Of a DNA stretch of 43,299 nt, positions 23,488 through 32,189 are shown one piece after another. The position numbers were made by a program, and so were the translations under genes. The stretch's first letter is position 1. Every line of letters starts with the position of its first letter. Under the pieces are notes generated by a model. The model did no database searches. It was not told the DNA's origin and saw only the letters and a list, made by a program, of their open reading frames with translations. The stretch is from positions 1 to 43,299 of the forward strand of contig SVHY01000014.1 in assembly GCA_015055545.1 (NCBI GenBank). The letters are read 5' to 3'. This stretch comes from Clostridiales bacterium (GTDB taxonomy: Bacteria; Bacillota; Clostridia; Christensenellales; Borkfalkiaceae).

Positions 23488-24173
23488 AAGGCGAACTTCC
23501 CTACCAAGAAATTGAACGCAAAATAGGGTATACGTTTCAAGATAAGCGGCTTTTGAAAGAAGCGTTCACGCACTCGTCCTATTCCAACCAAGGCGGCGGG
23601 CGCAGTAACGAGCGTTTGGAATACCTTGGCGATTCGGTGTTGCAACTGATCGTTACCGAATGGCAGTATTTGCGCGATAAAAACGCGTCGGAGGGGAAAC
23701 TCACAGCGAGGCGGCAAAAAATCGTTTGCAAAAACGCGCTCGATTCGGCGGTGGACGCGTTGGGAATTTGGCAATATTTATTGTCGAGCGGTACGGAATA
23801 CAATATCCGCGGCAAGGCGAAATCCAGCCTGTTTGAAGCGGTAACGGCGGCGATTTATTTAGACGGGGGCTATGCGGCGGCGAAGTCGTTCGTTTTAGAA
23901 CACGGCAACGTACGGTTTGAAGTGCACGAGGGCAATCCAAAGGGCGATTTGAAAGAGTTCTTGGAAAAGCGCGGCGCGGGCGAACCCAGATACGAAGTGG
24001 AAAAAACGGGCAAGGATAACGCGCCCTTGTTCCATTGCAAAGCGTATGCCTTGGGCGAAAGCGCGACGGGGGAAGGGAAAACCAAGCGCGAAGCGGAAAG
24101 CACGGCGGCAAGTAGGCTGCTTTGGGAGCTTTCTAAAAACCCCAAGTTCGCGAATATGAAAAAGAAAAAATAA
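23484..24173 (+). CDS. rnc: Ribonuclease III (unusual Ser at a catalytic Asp position)
   Basis: A 229-residue double-strand RNA endonuclease for rRNA and mRNA processing. The signature NERLEYLGDSVLQL (residues 42-55) carries E46 and D50. The second active-site segment normally reads A-D-x-F-E-A; here it is KSSLFEAVTAAIYLDGG, so Ser stands where the metal-binding Asp (Asp114 of E. coli) is expected, while the Glu three places on is kept. A double-stranded RNA-binding domain follows from about residue 155. The start overlaps plsX by ATGA, and smc begins 16 nt later. The substitution could weaken cutting but not RNA binding; it needs an alignment to judge. Confidence 0.93.
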   Translation: MKGELPYQEIERKIGYTFQDKRLLKEAFTHSSYSNQGGGRSNERLEYLGDSVLQLIVTEWQYLRDKNASEGKLTARRQKIVCKNALDSAVDALGIWQYLLSSGTEYNIRGKAKSSLFEAVTAAIYLDGGYAAAKSFVLEHGNVRFEVHEGNPKGDLKEFLEKRGAGEPRYEVEKTGKDNAPLFHCKAYALGESATGEGKTKREAESTAASRLLWELSKNPKFANMKKKK

Positions 24174-24189
24174 GTAACGGAAGGAATAT

Positions 24190-27100
24190 ATGGATTTAAA
24201 GGAAATACAACTGGTCGGTTTTAAATCGTTTGCCGACAAAACGTCGATACGCTTTGAAGAAGGCGTTACTTGTATCGTCGGTCCGAACGGTTGCGGTAAG
24301 AGCAACGTTGCGGATGCGGTGCGTTGGGTTTTGGGCGAACAGTCCGCAAAGACCTTGCGCGGCTCGAACATGCAAGACGTCATTTTCAGCGGTTCGGAAA
24401 AACGTAACCCGCAAAGTTTTTGCGAAGTTACGCTCGTGTTTGACAATACGAAAGGCTTGTTTAAAGTAGACGCTGCGGAAGTGGCGATGACGCGTCGGTT
24501 ATACCGTTCGGGCGAGAGTAAGTATTTGCTCAATAACCAACCCAGCCGTTTAAAGGATTTGGTGGCGTTATTCCACGGTATCGGTTTGGGCAAGGAAGGG
24601 TATTCCATTATCGGTCAAGGCAAGGTCGAACAGATTATGAACGCGCGCCCTGAGGATCGTCGTTTGATTTTTGAAGAAGCGACGGGGCTTATGGTTTTTA
24701 AATCGCGCAAACAGGAAATTGAACGCAAGATAGCCGATTCTAACGATAATTTGTTTATTTACCGTCAGCGTATCGACGAGGCGCAAAGGCGGTTGGGGCC
24801 TTTGGGTAAACAAGCGGAGGCAGCGAAAGAATACAACGAATATTCCGAAAGCTTGAAAACGTACGAAGCGAATACGTACATATACCGTTATGAAAACGCG
24901 GAAAACGAAAAGAGCAAGTTCAAAAAGGACATTGCCGTTATTTCGGATAAAATCATTGATTTGAATACGGCGATTGAACGCATTAACCGTAAGCTTGACG
25001 ACAACCGCGAAAAGATTAACTTTGCGGACGGGAAATTGACCGAGCTCAACGACAAGCGCGTAGAGCTTTCCGTCGGCAACGAACGTAAAGACGGCGAAAG
25101 AAAACTCGTGCAAGAACGGATTAAGACCTACCGTTCGCAAATTGAAGCGGCGACGGAAATGTTGGCGGCGGCGAAAACGCGTATCGGCGAAATCGACGAC
25201 GAAATCGCGTTGACGGGTAAAAAACACGCGGAAAACGTTAAGCGTATCGCGGAAATCGAAACGCAAACGGAAGTATTGCGTTCGGCAATCGCCGCGCTCG
25301 ATAAGAAAATAGAAGTCTTTGAAAAGCTGTCCGATGAAAACCGAATGAACCAGCTTTCGTCCGCGGACGATTTATCCGAGCTGAAAAAGAACTTAGGTAC
25401 GCTTGCCGCGCGCGTGGAGGCGACCAAGGACAGAATTACGGAGCTGGAAACGGCGATTGCGCGCACGAACGAGCGAAAAGAACGCTTACAAAGCGAACTT
25501 GCCATGGTGCGCAAGGATATGAAATCGTTGAAAGAGTTCACATCGTCTGGCATGCGCGAGTTTGAGGAAAAGCAAGAAGAAGCGCGCGAAATGCAGCTCA
25601 CTATCAACGATTTTAACCAAGAATTGTTCAGCGCGAACGGGCAAATTGCCTCGCTTAAAGACAATCTGGAAATGTATATCAGTTTAAAAAACCGCTTTGA
25701 GGGCTATAAAGAATCGGTGCGTAGACTGCTCTCGGTGGCAAAGACGAATACGGAAGTGGGCAAACACTTGCACGGTGCGCTTGCGGATATCGTAGCTACC
25801 GATCAACGCTACGAAACGGCAATCGAAACGGCGATAGGCGGGGCTATGCAAAACGTGGTAACGCCGACGGCGGACGACGCGCGGTATTTGATTGAATACT
25901 TAAAACGCACGGGCGGCGGTATCGTTACGTTCCTGCCTGTTGCAAGTATGCGTCCCCGTCCCGACTCCCGCGAAATCCGTCGCGCTTTGGACGAACGCGG
26001 CGCGATGGGGCTTGCAACCGAGCTTGTCAAATACGACGACTATTATTATAACGTTATCAGCAACCTGCTTGGCAATACGCTCGTTTGCGACAATATCGCC
26101 AACGCGACGACGATTGCGAAAAAGTACGGTAACCTGTTTAAAATCGTTACGCTCGACGGCGACACGATCGCGACGGGCGGTTCGATGACGGGCGGTTCGC
26201 GCCGTAAAGACACGGGCTCGCTGCTTTCCAACGAACGTAAAATCCAAGAATGTAAAGACAATATCGCCAAGAAACAAAAGTATATCGAAAAACTGAAAAC
26301 GGCGATTGCGGAAAGCGAAAAGGCGCGCGCCGAAGCGGAGGCTGCGGTGGATTCGTTGCGTGAAAAATACCAAGACGCAAACAGCGAGATCGCGGGTCTT
26401 ATGCAACGCGAAACGGCACTCACGCAACAAATTGCGGAAACGGAAAACGACGCGGCAACCTACGGCGAGGCGTTGAACGAGTTGCGTGCGAAGTTTGAAC
26501 AGCTCAAATCGGAAGAGGCGAATTCGTCGCTCAGCGAAGAACAAATCGCGCTCCGTCGTCGTGATGCGGAAACGGAAATGGCGAACCAAAAGAGCCAATG
26601 CGACACGTTCAAGGAAGAACGCGCGGAAAAGAGTAAGCTGTTACGTGAAACGGAAATTGAGTACACGGCGCTTTGCTCGGCGGTGGAGAAGTATACGGAA
26701 ACGCAAGAACGTTTGCAGGCGGAAAAGGAAGAACTCGTCAAGCGGATTTTGGATACCGAATACGAGCAGACGGAAGCGCAAACGCGACTTATCGGTTTGG
26801 AAGAAGAGGCGCAGGAAAAGCAGCTCACCGAAGAAGAACGTGCGGCGGTTGCGGCGATTGTGGAAGAAATCGGCGCGTTGACGGCGGAAAAGGAAAAAGT
26901 GAACGCCGAACAGCTTGCTTTGGAAGAAGAAAAGACTTCGCTTCAAGAAACGCTCACTAAACAATCGGATAAGCGTTATAAATGCGAAATTGAGATTAGT
27001 AAAATCGACACCAACCTTGAAAACGCGCGCTTGCGTATGGAGGAGGCGTACGAAATGGATTACGAAAGCTGTTTGAGCTTGCGTAAAGAAGATTTCAATA

Positions 27101-27789
27101 TTGCGGACGCGACGAATATGATTACCGTTTTGAAACGGAAAATCACCAACCTTGGCCCTGTCAATCCCAACGCCGTGGAAGAATACGAATACGAAAAAAC
27201 GCACTGCGACGAGATGATCACCCAGCGCGACGATTTGCAAAAAGCTATTGACGATTTGCAGTCTGCGCTCGATGAAATCCGCGCGGAAATGTTGCGTATA
27301 TTCAACGAAGGGTTCGACCAAATCAACGAGAACTTCAAGGTAACGTTTAAAGAACTCTTTGGCGGCGGTAAAGCGGAATTGCAGATAAATTACGACGAAG
27401 AAGGCGTAGATCCGTTGGCGGCGGGCGTAGAAATCGTGGCTTGTCCTCCGGGCAAGAAACTCACGAAGATATCCTTGCTTTCGGGCGGTGAACGTGCGCT
27501 CACGGCGATTGCAATCTTGTTTGCGATTTTGCGTTCGCATCCCATGCCTTTCTGTATTTTGGACGAAATCGAAGCGGCGCTCGACGATGCAAACGTGGAT
27601 AGATTTGCATCGTATTTGAAACGGTTCTCAGAAGAAACGCAGTTCATCGTTATCACGCACAGAAAACCGACGATGAACCAAGCCGATTCGCTCTTTGGCG
27701 TTACCATGCAAGAAAAGGGCGTTTCCAAAATCGTTTCCGTCAAACTCGCGGAAGTGGAAAGCAGACTCGGCGCAGGCACGGTTGAATAA
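24190..27789 (+). CDS. smc: Chromosome partition protein Smc
   Basis: A 1199-residue condensin that organises and separates chromosomes with ScpA and ScpB. The N-terminal head has Walker A GPNGCGKS (near 32-39). Two long coiled-coil arms, rich in Glu, Lys and Ala, flank the hinge (about 510-680, including the Gly-rich GGSMTGGSRRKDTG near its end). The C-terminal head shows the ABC signature LSGGERALTAIAILFAIL and the Walker B/D-loop ILDEIEAALDDANVDRF. Length is standard. Ribosome site GGAAGGA precedes it. It is part of the rnc-smc-ftsY order typical of Firmicutes, followed by a hairpin repeat and then ftsY. Confidence 0.97.
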   Translation: MDLKEIQLVGFKSFADKTSIRFEEGVTCIVGPNGCGKSNVADAVRWVLGEQSAKTLRGSNMQDVIFSGSEKRNPQSFCEVTLVFDNTKGLFKVDAAEVAMTRRLYRSGESKYLLNNQPSRLKDLVALFHGIGLGKEGYSIIGQGKVEQIMNARPEDRRLIFEEATGLMVFKSRKQEIERKIADSNDNLFIYRQRIDEAQRRLGPLGKQAEAAKEYNEYSESLKTYEANTYIYRYENAENEKSKFKKDIAVISDKIIDLNTAIERINRKLDDNREKINFADGKLTELNDKRVELSVGNERKDGERKLVQERIKTYRSQIEAATEMLAAAKTRIGEIDDEIALTGKKHAENVKRIAEIETQTEVLRSAIAALDKKIEVFEKLSDENRMNQLSSADDLSELKKNLGTLAARVEATKDRITELETAIARTNERKERLQSELAMVRKDMKSLKEFTSSGMREFEEKQEEAREMQLTINDFNQELFSANGQIASLKDNLEMYISLKNRFEGYKESVRRLLSVAKTNTEVGKHLHGALADIVATDQRYETAIETAIGGAMQNVVTPTADDARYLIEYLKRTGGGIVTFLPVASMRPRPDSREIRRALDERGAMGLATELVKYDDYYYNVISNLLGNTLVCDNIANATTIAKKYGNLFKIVTLDGDTIATGGSMTGGSRRKDTGSLLSNERKIQECKDNIAKKQKYIEKLKTAIAESEKARAEAEAAVDSLREKYQDANSEIAGLMQRETALTQQIAETENDAATYGEALNELRAKFEQLKSEEANSSLSEEQIALRRRDAETEMANQKSQCDTFKEERAEKSKLLRETEIEYTALCSAVEKYTETQERLQAEKEELVKRILDTEYEQTEAQTRLIGLEEEAQEKQLTEEERAAVAAIVEEIGALTAEKEKVNAEQLALEEEKTSLQETLTKQSDKRYKCEIEISKIDTNLENARLRMEEAYEMDYESCLSLRKEDFNIADATNMITVLKRKITNLGPVNPNAVEEYEYEKTHCDEMITQRDDLQKAIDDLQSALDEIRAEMLRIFNEGFDQINENFKVTFKELFGGGKAELQINYDEEGVDPLAAGVEIVACPPGKKLTKISLLSGGERALTAIAILFAILRSHPMPFCILDEIEAALDDANVDRFASYLKRFSEETQFIVITHRKPTMNQADSLFGVTMQEKGVSKIVSVKLAEVESRLGAGTVE

Positions 27790-27826
27790 AAAATGCATGA
27801 ACATTTTTAGATGAGTAGGCAAGGGT

Positions 27827-27944
27827 CAAGGGACATAGTCCCTTGTGGGGTGCAGGGGTGAAACCCCGCATAACAAGCCCTCCCAAGTAAAGCAACCGCA
27901 GGTTGCGTCCCCACCGCGTTAGCGGTACACACGCTATGGCGTGT
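27827..27944. repeat. Hairpin-array repeat, family A copy 2
   Basis: Holds CAAGGGAC/GTCCCTTG (27827-27845), GCAGGGGT-GAA-ACCCCGC (27852-27869), GCAACC-GCA-GGTTGC (27892-27906), ACCGC-GTTA-GCGGT (27913-27926) and ACACGC-TATG-GCGTGT (27929-27944). Read on the minus strand this is the same order as 9691-9917, yet several stems have different bases in both arms. It fills the smc-ftsY spacer (27790-27979) and contains no gene. Confidence 0.75.
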
Positions 27945-27979
27945 AGATGAATTGCAATTACGATAATAAGGAAACCATT

Positions 27980-28981
27980 ATGGGTATATTCGGAAAATTA
28001 TTCGGCGCGTTGAAAAAAACGAAAGCGGGGCTTTCGGAAAAATTGCGCGTACTCTTTTCCAAAAATAAGCTCGGCAACGAGTTTTATGAAGATTTAGAAG
28101 AAATTCTCATTTCGTCCGACGTATCGGTGACGACGGCGGAAGAAGTCGTTTCGCGCGTAAAGAAACAAGCGATTACTGAAAAACTCAAAGACGAACAGTA
28201 CGTTATCGGGCTTTTGCGAAAAGTGCTTGTGGAAATGTTGCAAGAATCGGAAGTGGAACCGCCCGCATACCCTTGCGTTATCATGCTCGTCGGAGTGAAC
28301 GGCGTTGGTAAAACCACGACGGTTGGCAAGCTTGCGCATTATTTCTTGGCACAGGGCAAAACGGTTACGGTGGCGGCGGCGGATACCTTCCGCGCGGCGG
28401 CAAGTGAACAGCTTTCTATTTGGGCGGAGCGCGCGAAAGTGCGTATCGTTAAGCACGAAGAGGGTAGTGATCCGTCCGCGGTGATATTCGACGCGGTTTC
28501 GTCAGCGAAAGCCAAGAAAACGGACGTCGTTATCGTCGATACGGCAGGTAGATTGCACGTCAAGGAAAACTTGATGAACGAACTTCGGAAAATGGACAGA
28601 GTGGTTACGCGCGAATACCCCGAAGCCGATTTCTTGAAATTACTCGTTTTAGACGCAACGACAGGTCAAAACGCCGTCAACCAAGCGCGCGTGTTCGACG
28701 AAGCGGTAGAGCTTGACGGGATTGTGCTCACCAAGCTGGACGGCACGGCAAAAGGCGGGTTCGTGTTCTCGCTCTCGCAAGAACTTTCCTTGCCCGTGCT
28801 CTTTGCCGGCGTGGGCGAGAAAATGGAGGATTTGGAATTTTTCGACAGCAAAGTTTCGTTGAAGCGATTTTATAAACGGACGGAAATCCATGAAAATAGA
28901 TATACTCACTCTCTTCCCCGATATGTTCTCTGCCGTCAAGGAAAGTATCCTTGGCAGAGCGCAAAAAGCGGGCAAAATTGA
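27980..28981 (+). CDS. ftsY: Signal recognition particle receptor FtsY (C-terminus frameshifted)
   Basis: A GTPase that docks the signal recognition particle at the membrane. The NG domain is complete up to its end: G1 GVNGVGKT (105-112), DTFRAAASEQL, DTAGR, TKLDGTAKGG and GVGEKMEDLEFFD. Instead of the usual last few residues the frame then runs 35 codons into trmD and stops at 28981. In the -1 frame, codons from 28846 read QQSFVEAIL then TAA (28873-28875), exactly the expected FtsY end and 14 nt before trmD. So one base has been lost near 28845-28847, in the genome or in the assembly. ATG 27980 follows AAGGA (27968-27972). The usual acidic A domain is very short. Confidence 0.9.
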   Translation: MGIFGKLFGALKKTKAGLSEKLRVLFSKNKLGNEFYEDLEEILISSDVSVTTAEEVVSRVKKQAITEKLKDEQYVIGLLRKVLVEMLQESEVEPPAYPCVIMLVGVNGVGKTTTVGKLAHYFLAQGKTVTVAAADTFRAAASEQLSIWAERAKVRIVKHEEGSDPSAVIFDAVSSAKAKKTDVVIVDTAGRLHVKENLMNELRKMDRVVTREYPEADFLKLLVLDATTGQNAVNQARVFDEAVELDGIVLTKLDGTAKGGFVFSLSQELSLPVLFAGVGEKMEDLEFFDSKVSLKRFYKRTEIHENRYTHSLPRYVLCRQGKYPWQSAKSGQN

Positions 28982-29555
28982 AATCAACGTTATTAACCTC
29001 CGTGACTACACGGAGGATAAACATTTAAAATGCGACGATTATCCGTTTGGGGGTGGCGCGGGCATGGTCATGATGCCCCAGCCTATCGGCAGCGCAATCG
29101 AAGCACTCGACCCCGAGCATAAGGCGCGGCGTATTTATATGTCGCCCAAGGGCGAAACGTTCCGTCAACAAAAGGTGTTTCAGCTGCTACAATACGAGCA
29201 TCTGATTTTGCTTTGCGGGCATTACGAAGGGGTGGATCAGCGCGCAATCGATTTATTTATCGACGAAGAAATTTCCATCGGCGACTACGTGCTTACAGGC
29301 GGCGAATTGCCCGCCATGGTCGTCGTGGACTGTGTTTCGCGATACGTAGACGGGGTTATTAGTCCGTCGTCGCTCGTGGACGAAAGCTTTTCGGAGAATT
29401 TGCTCGAATATCCGCAGTATACAAGGCCGCAGGAATACAGGGGGATACCCGTACCCGAAATTTTGCGCAGCGGCGACCACGGTAAAATTGACGCTTGGCG
29501 TCGGGAACAGGCGATAGAGATTACGAAAAAACGCCGTCCCGATTTATTAAAATAG
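28890..29555 (+). CDS. trmD: tRNA (guanine-37-N1) methyltransferase TrmD
   Basis: A 221-residue SPOUT methyltransferase that puts the N1-methyl group on G37 of several tRNAs and prevents frameshifting. The trefoil-knot motifs are present: LLCGHYEGVDQRA and ISIGDYVLTGGELPAMVVVD. The C-terminal helical domain (EYTRP-like YPQYTRPQEYRG, then SGDHGKIDAWRREQA) is normal. The start would lie 14 nt after the repaired ftsY stop. The usual partners rpsP, rimM and rplS are absent; trmD instead sits between ftsY and ylqF. Confidence 0.96.
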   Translation: MKIDILTLFPDMFSAVKESILGRAQKAGKIEINVINLRDYTEDKHLKCDDYPFGGGAGMVMMPQPIGSAIEALDPEHKARRIYMSPKGETFRQQKVFQLLQYEHLILLCGHYEGVDQRAIDLFIDEEISIGDYVLTGGELPAMVVVDCVSRYVDGVISPSSLVDESFSENLLEYPQYTRPQEYRGIPVPEILRSGDHGKIDAWRREQAIEITKKRRPDLLK

Positions 29556-29563
29556 GTGAACGT

Positions 29564-30424
29564 ATGAAAAACATACAATGGTTTCCGGGGCATATGACCC
29601 GCGCTATGCGCGATATGGAAGCGAAACGCGATTTGTGCGACGGCGTAATTTGCGTTTTGGACGCGCGCGCGCCCATTGCTACCGTGAACAAAAACTTAAA
29701 AAAAATCTTTGGCGAAAAGCCCGTTTTGTACGTGTTGAATAAAGCGGATATGGCGGATGCGAGCAAGACGGACGGATTTTTGAAACTGTTTGAAAGCAAG
29801 GGCAAGTATTGCGTGAAATGCGATTGTACGAACCCGTCGTCCAAACGCGTATTACTTCAAAAACTCAACGATATCACCGAAGAAAAACGGAGTCGTGCGG
29901 CGGCGAAAGGCTTGACGCGGACGTTCCGTTTTATGGTCGCGGGCATACCGAACACGGGCAAAAGCACGCTCGTCAATCTCATCAGCGGTCAAAAACGCGC
30001 GAAAACGGGTGATAAAGCAGGGGTTACGCGCGACGTGCGCTGGCTTAAATGCGGCGGATTTGATTTGCTTGATACCCCGGGTACGATGCCCCCGTCCTTT
30101 GACGATCAGCACCATGCCCGCCACCTTGCGTATATCGGCAGTATCAACGACGATATTTTGGATATGGACGATATCGCGTTGGAGCTTTTGGGTGAACTCG
30201 CGCAAAGTTATCCCAAGTGCTTGACCGAACGTTACGGTATAGAAGATTTTTCTGAAAAGCTGGGTATGTACGAGGCGGTGTGCAAACGTCGAGGGTTTAT
30301 CTTCCGCGGCGGCGAGTACGATTACGAGCGGGGTGCGAAAGCGATTATCGACGATTTTAGAAAGGGCAGAACGGGCAAAATTTCTTTGGAAACGCCGTCC
30401 GACTATCGCGATTTTGATTTTTAA
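29564..30424 (+). CDS. ylqF: Ribosome biogenesis GTPase YlqF/RbgA
   Basis: A 286-residue circularly permuted GTPase needed for the late steps of 50S subunit assembly. The order shows the permutation: G4 NKAD comes first (near 60-63), then G5-like segments, then G1 GIPNTGKST (near 127-135), G2 and G3 DTPG (near 171-174). A C-terminal helical RNA-binding domain follows. It starts with MKNIQWFPGHMTRAMR, the family hallmark. AGGTGAA at 29554-29560 fixes ATG 29564; the longer open frame upstream is inside trmD. The ylqF-rnhB pair is conserved in Firmicutes. Confidence 0.94.
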   Translation: MKNIQWFPGHMTRAMRDMEAKRDLCDGVICVLDARAPIATVNKNLKKIFGEKPVLYVLNKADMADASKTDGFLKLFESKGKYCVKCDCTNPSSKRVLLQKLNDITEEKRSRAAAKGLTRTFRFMVAGIPNTGKSTLVNLISGQKRAKTGDKAGVTRDVRWLKCGGFDLLDTPGTMPPSFDDQHHARHLAYIGSINDDILDMDDIALELLGELAQSYPKCLTERYGIEDFSEKLGMYEAVCKRRGFIFRGGEYDYERGAKAIIDDFRKGRTGKISLETPSDYRDFDF

Positions 30425-30450
30425 CTTTTTAATTTTTAAGGGTGGAATAC

Positions 30451-31071
30451 ATGAAAAAGGTTTGGAACGCAGACGAAAAATTAGAGTACGAACGCGCTTT
30501 GCAGAAAAAGGGCGTAAGATATATCGCCGGCGTGGACGAAGTGGGGCGCGGACCTTTGGCAGGTCCCGTCGTATGCGCGGCGGTGATTATGCCGCTTGAC
30601 GAAAATGATTTAATCGTCGGCGTGGACGATAGCAAAAAACTTTCCGAGAAAAAGCGTGAAGAGCTTGCGGAAAGGATAAAAGAAAAGGCGCTTTGTTATA
30701 CGGTTATTGAAATCGACGAAAGGACGATTGACGAAATCAATATTTTAGAGGCGACCAAGCTTGGTATGAAACGCGCGGTTGAAAGCTTGGAAATCTCGCC
30801 CGAAATCGTTCTTACGGACGGGAATATGACGCTCGATATTGCCACACCGCAAAAAAGCGTTATCCACGGCGACGCGTTGTCTTATTCCATCGGCGCGGCA
30901 AGTATCGTAGCAAAAGTATACCGTGATAATCTTATGGACGAATACGCGAAAACGTATCCTGCGTACGCGTTTGAAAAGAATAAAGGCTACGGCACGGCAG
31001 CACATATACAGGCGATTAAGGAGCAAGGTTTATGTCCCATTCACCGCAGGACGTTCACAAAAAAGTTTTAG
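30451..31071 (+). CDS. rnhB: Ribonuclease HII
   Basis: A 206-residue enzyme that cuts RNA in RNA-DNA hybrids, including single ribonucleotides in DNA. The active-site DEVGRGPLAGPVVCAAV (D29, E30) is followed by VDDSKKLSEKKREEL, the LTDG segment with a third acidic residue, and HGDALSYSIGAASIVAKVYRD carrying the fourth. The length is standard. ATG 30451 has AAGGGTGG (30438-30445) before it and is preferred over GTG 30442. Its last 40 nt overlap yraN. Confidence 0.95.
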   Translation: MKKVWNADEKLEYERALQKKGVRYIAGVDEVGRGPLAGPVVCAAVIMPLDENDLIVGVDDSKKLSEKKREELAERIKEKALCYTVIEIDERTIDEINILEATKLGMKRAVESLEISPEIVLTDGNMTLDIATPQKSVIHGDALSYSIGAASIVAKVYRDNLMDEYAKTYPAYAFEKNKGYGTAAHIQAIKEQGLCPIHRRTFTKKF

Positions 31072-31397
31072 GTAAAAAAGGCGAAAAAATAGTCTGTCAA
31101 TACCTTAAAGACAGGGGGTATGTATTGCTTGAACGCAATTTCCGTACGCCGTTTGGCGAAGCGGATATCATCGTTTTGGATAAGCAGACGGACGAAACCG
31201 TATTCGTGGAAGTCAAAACCCGTACGAGCGATTTGTTCGGTGCGCCGCGTGAGGCGATTACGGCGGACAAGCGTAGACGGTATTTTCAAATCGCCAAATT
31301 TTACGGCTTAAAAAAGAGAGAAGAACCAAACGCCCGCTTTGACGTAGCGGAAGTGGACGGCGAGGGGAACGTGGATTATTATCAAAACGCATTTTAA
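31032..31397 (+). CDS. yraN: UPF0102 (YraN) nuclease-fold protein
   Basis: A 121-residue protein of the UPF0102 group, which has a Holliday-junction-resolvase-like fold. The conserved core is visible: GEKIVCQYLKDRGYVLLERNFRT, then GEADIIV and FVEVKTRTSDLFG, where the acidic and Lys residues form the putative nuclease site. The activity of the family is not established. It overlaps rnhB by 40 nt; the order rnhB-yraN is common. A bidirectional terminator follows. Confidence 0.9.
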   Translation: MSHSPQDVHKKVLGKKGEKIVCQYLKDRGYVLLERNFRTPFGEADIIVLDKQTDETVFVEVKTRTSDLFGAPREAITADKRRRYFQIAKFYGLKKREEPNARFDVAEVDGEGNVDYYQNAF

Positions 31398-31426
31398 AAG
31401 GAAGTACGTCGGCACTTCCTTTTTTC
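31398..31426. terminator. Bidirectional terminator between yraN and sigE
   Basis: AAGGAAGT (31398-31405) pairs with ACTTCCTT (31414-31421), with a T run on the plus strand and TTTT on the minus strand. It separates the convergent yraN and sigE. Confidence 0.85.
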
Positions 31427-31443
31427 TTCAATGTTTGATTCGG

Positions 31444-32172
31444 TTATTCCATTTTCGCAATTTCCTTTTTCAGACGTAGAATGATTTTCTTTTCCAAACG
31501 GGATATGTAGCTTTGGGAAATGCCCAAAAGGTCTGCTACGTCCTTTTGCGTCATTTCCTCGCCACCGCCCAAACCGAACCGTAAAAACATAATTTTCCGT
31601 TCTCTATCGGACAGCTTTTTGAGCGCCTCTTTTAGTTGCTGTTTTTCGGCATTTGCCTCGATATCGCCGTATACGCTGTCTGCGGACGTGCCCAAAACGT
31701 CGGAAAGGAGTAATTCGTTGCCTTCAAAATCGGTGTTTAACGGCTCGTCGAAAGAAATTTCGCTTTTTAGGCGCGCCGTTCGGCGCAGATACATAAGAAT
31801 TTCGTTTTCAATACACCGCGAAGCATAGGTGGCAAGCTTGATATTCTTGTCCGTGCGAAAGGAATTGATGGCTTTGATAAGCCCGATCGTGCCGATGGAG
31901 ATTAGGTCGTCGTTTTCCACGCCCGTATTGTCGAACTTGCGCGCGATGTACACGACCAACCGTAAATTCCGCTGAATGAGTTCGGCTTTTGCCTGTTCAC
32001 GCTCCCATTCTTCGCCCATTGCCATTTCGCGTAAACGCGCGCTCTCTTCTTCGGGGGAAAGGGGTAGGGGTAACGCCTCCCCGTCGCCGCACACGTAATC
32101 TACGCGGTTGTGCGCAGTTATAACGCTGCGGAATTTTTCAATAATCGTTTGTAAAGCCAACGTCCATTTCAT
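31444..32172 (-). CDS. sigE: Mother-cell sporulation sigma factor SigE (pro-form)
   Basis: A 242-residue sigma-70-type factor for early mother-cell genes in endospore formation. After an N-terminal pro-sequence (about 1-29, amphipathic) come [13 protein letters not shown] and region 2 ([33 protein letters not shown]), where the resemblance to SigE is nearly word for word ([19 protein letters not shown]). Region 4 ends with [22 protein letters not shown]. SpoIIGA, whose gene lies 17 nt upstream on the same strand, should remove the pro-sequence. AAGGAG precedes the ATG. SigK, a close paralogue, is less likely because of the SpoIIGA neighbour. Confidence 0.95.
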   Translation of the reverse strand: MKWTLALQTIIEKFRSVITAHNRVDYVCGDGEALPLPLSPEEESARLREMAMGEEWEREQAKAELIQRNLRLVVYIARKFDNTGVENDDLISIGTIGLIKAINSFRTDKNIKLATYASRCIENEILMYLRRTARLKSEISFDEPLNTDFEGNELLLSDVLGTSADSVYGDIEANAEKQQLKEALKKLSDRERKIMFLRFGLGGGEEMTQKDVADLLGISQSYISRLEKKIILRLKKEIAKME

Positions 32173-32189
32173 AATTTCTCCTTATCCCG

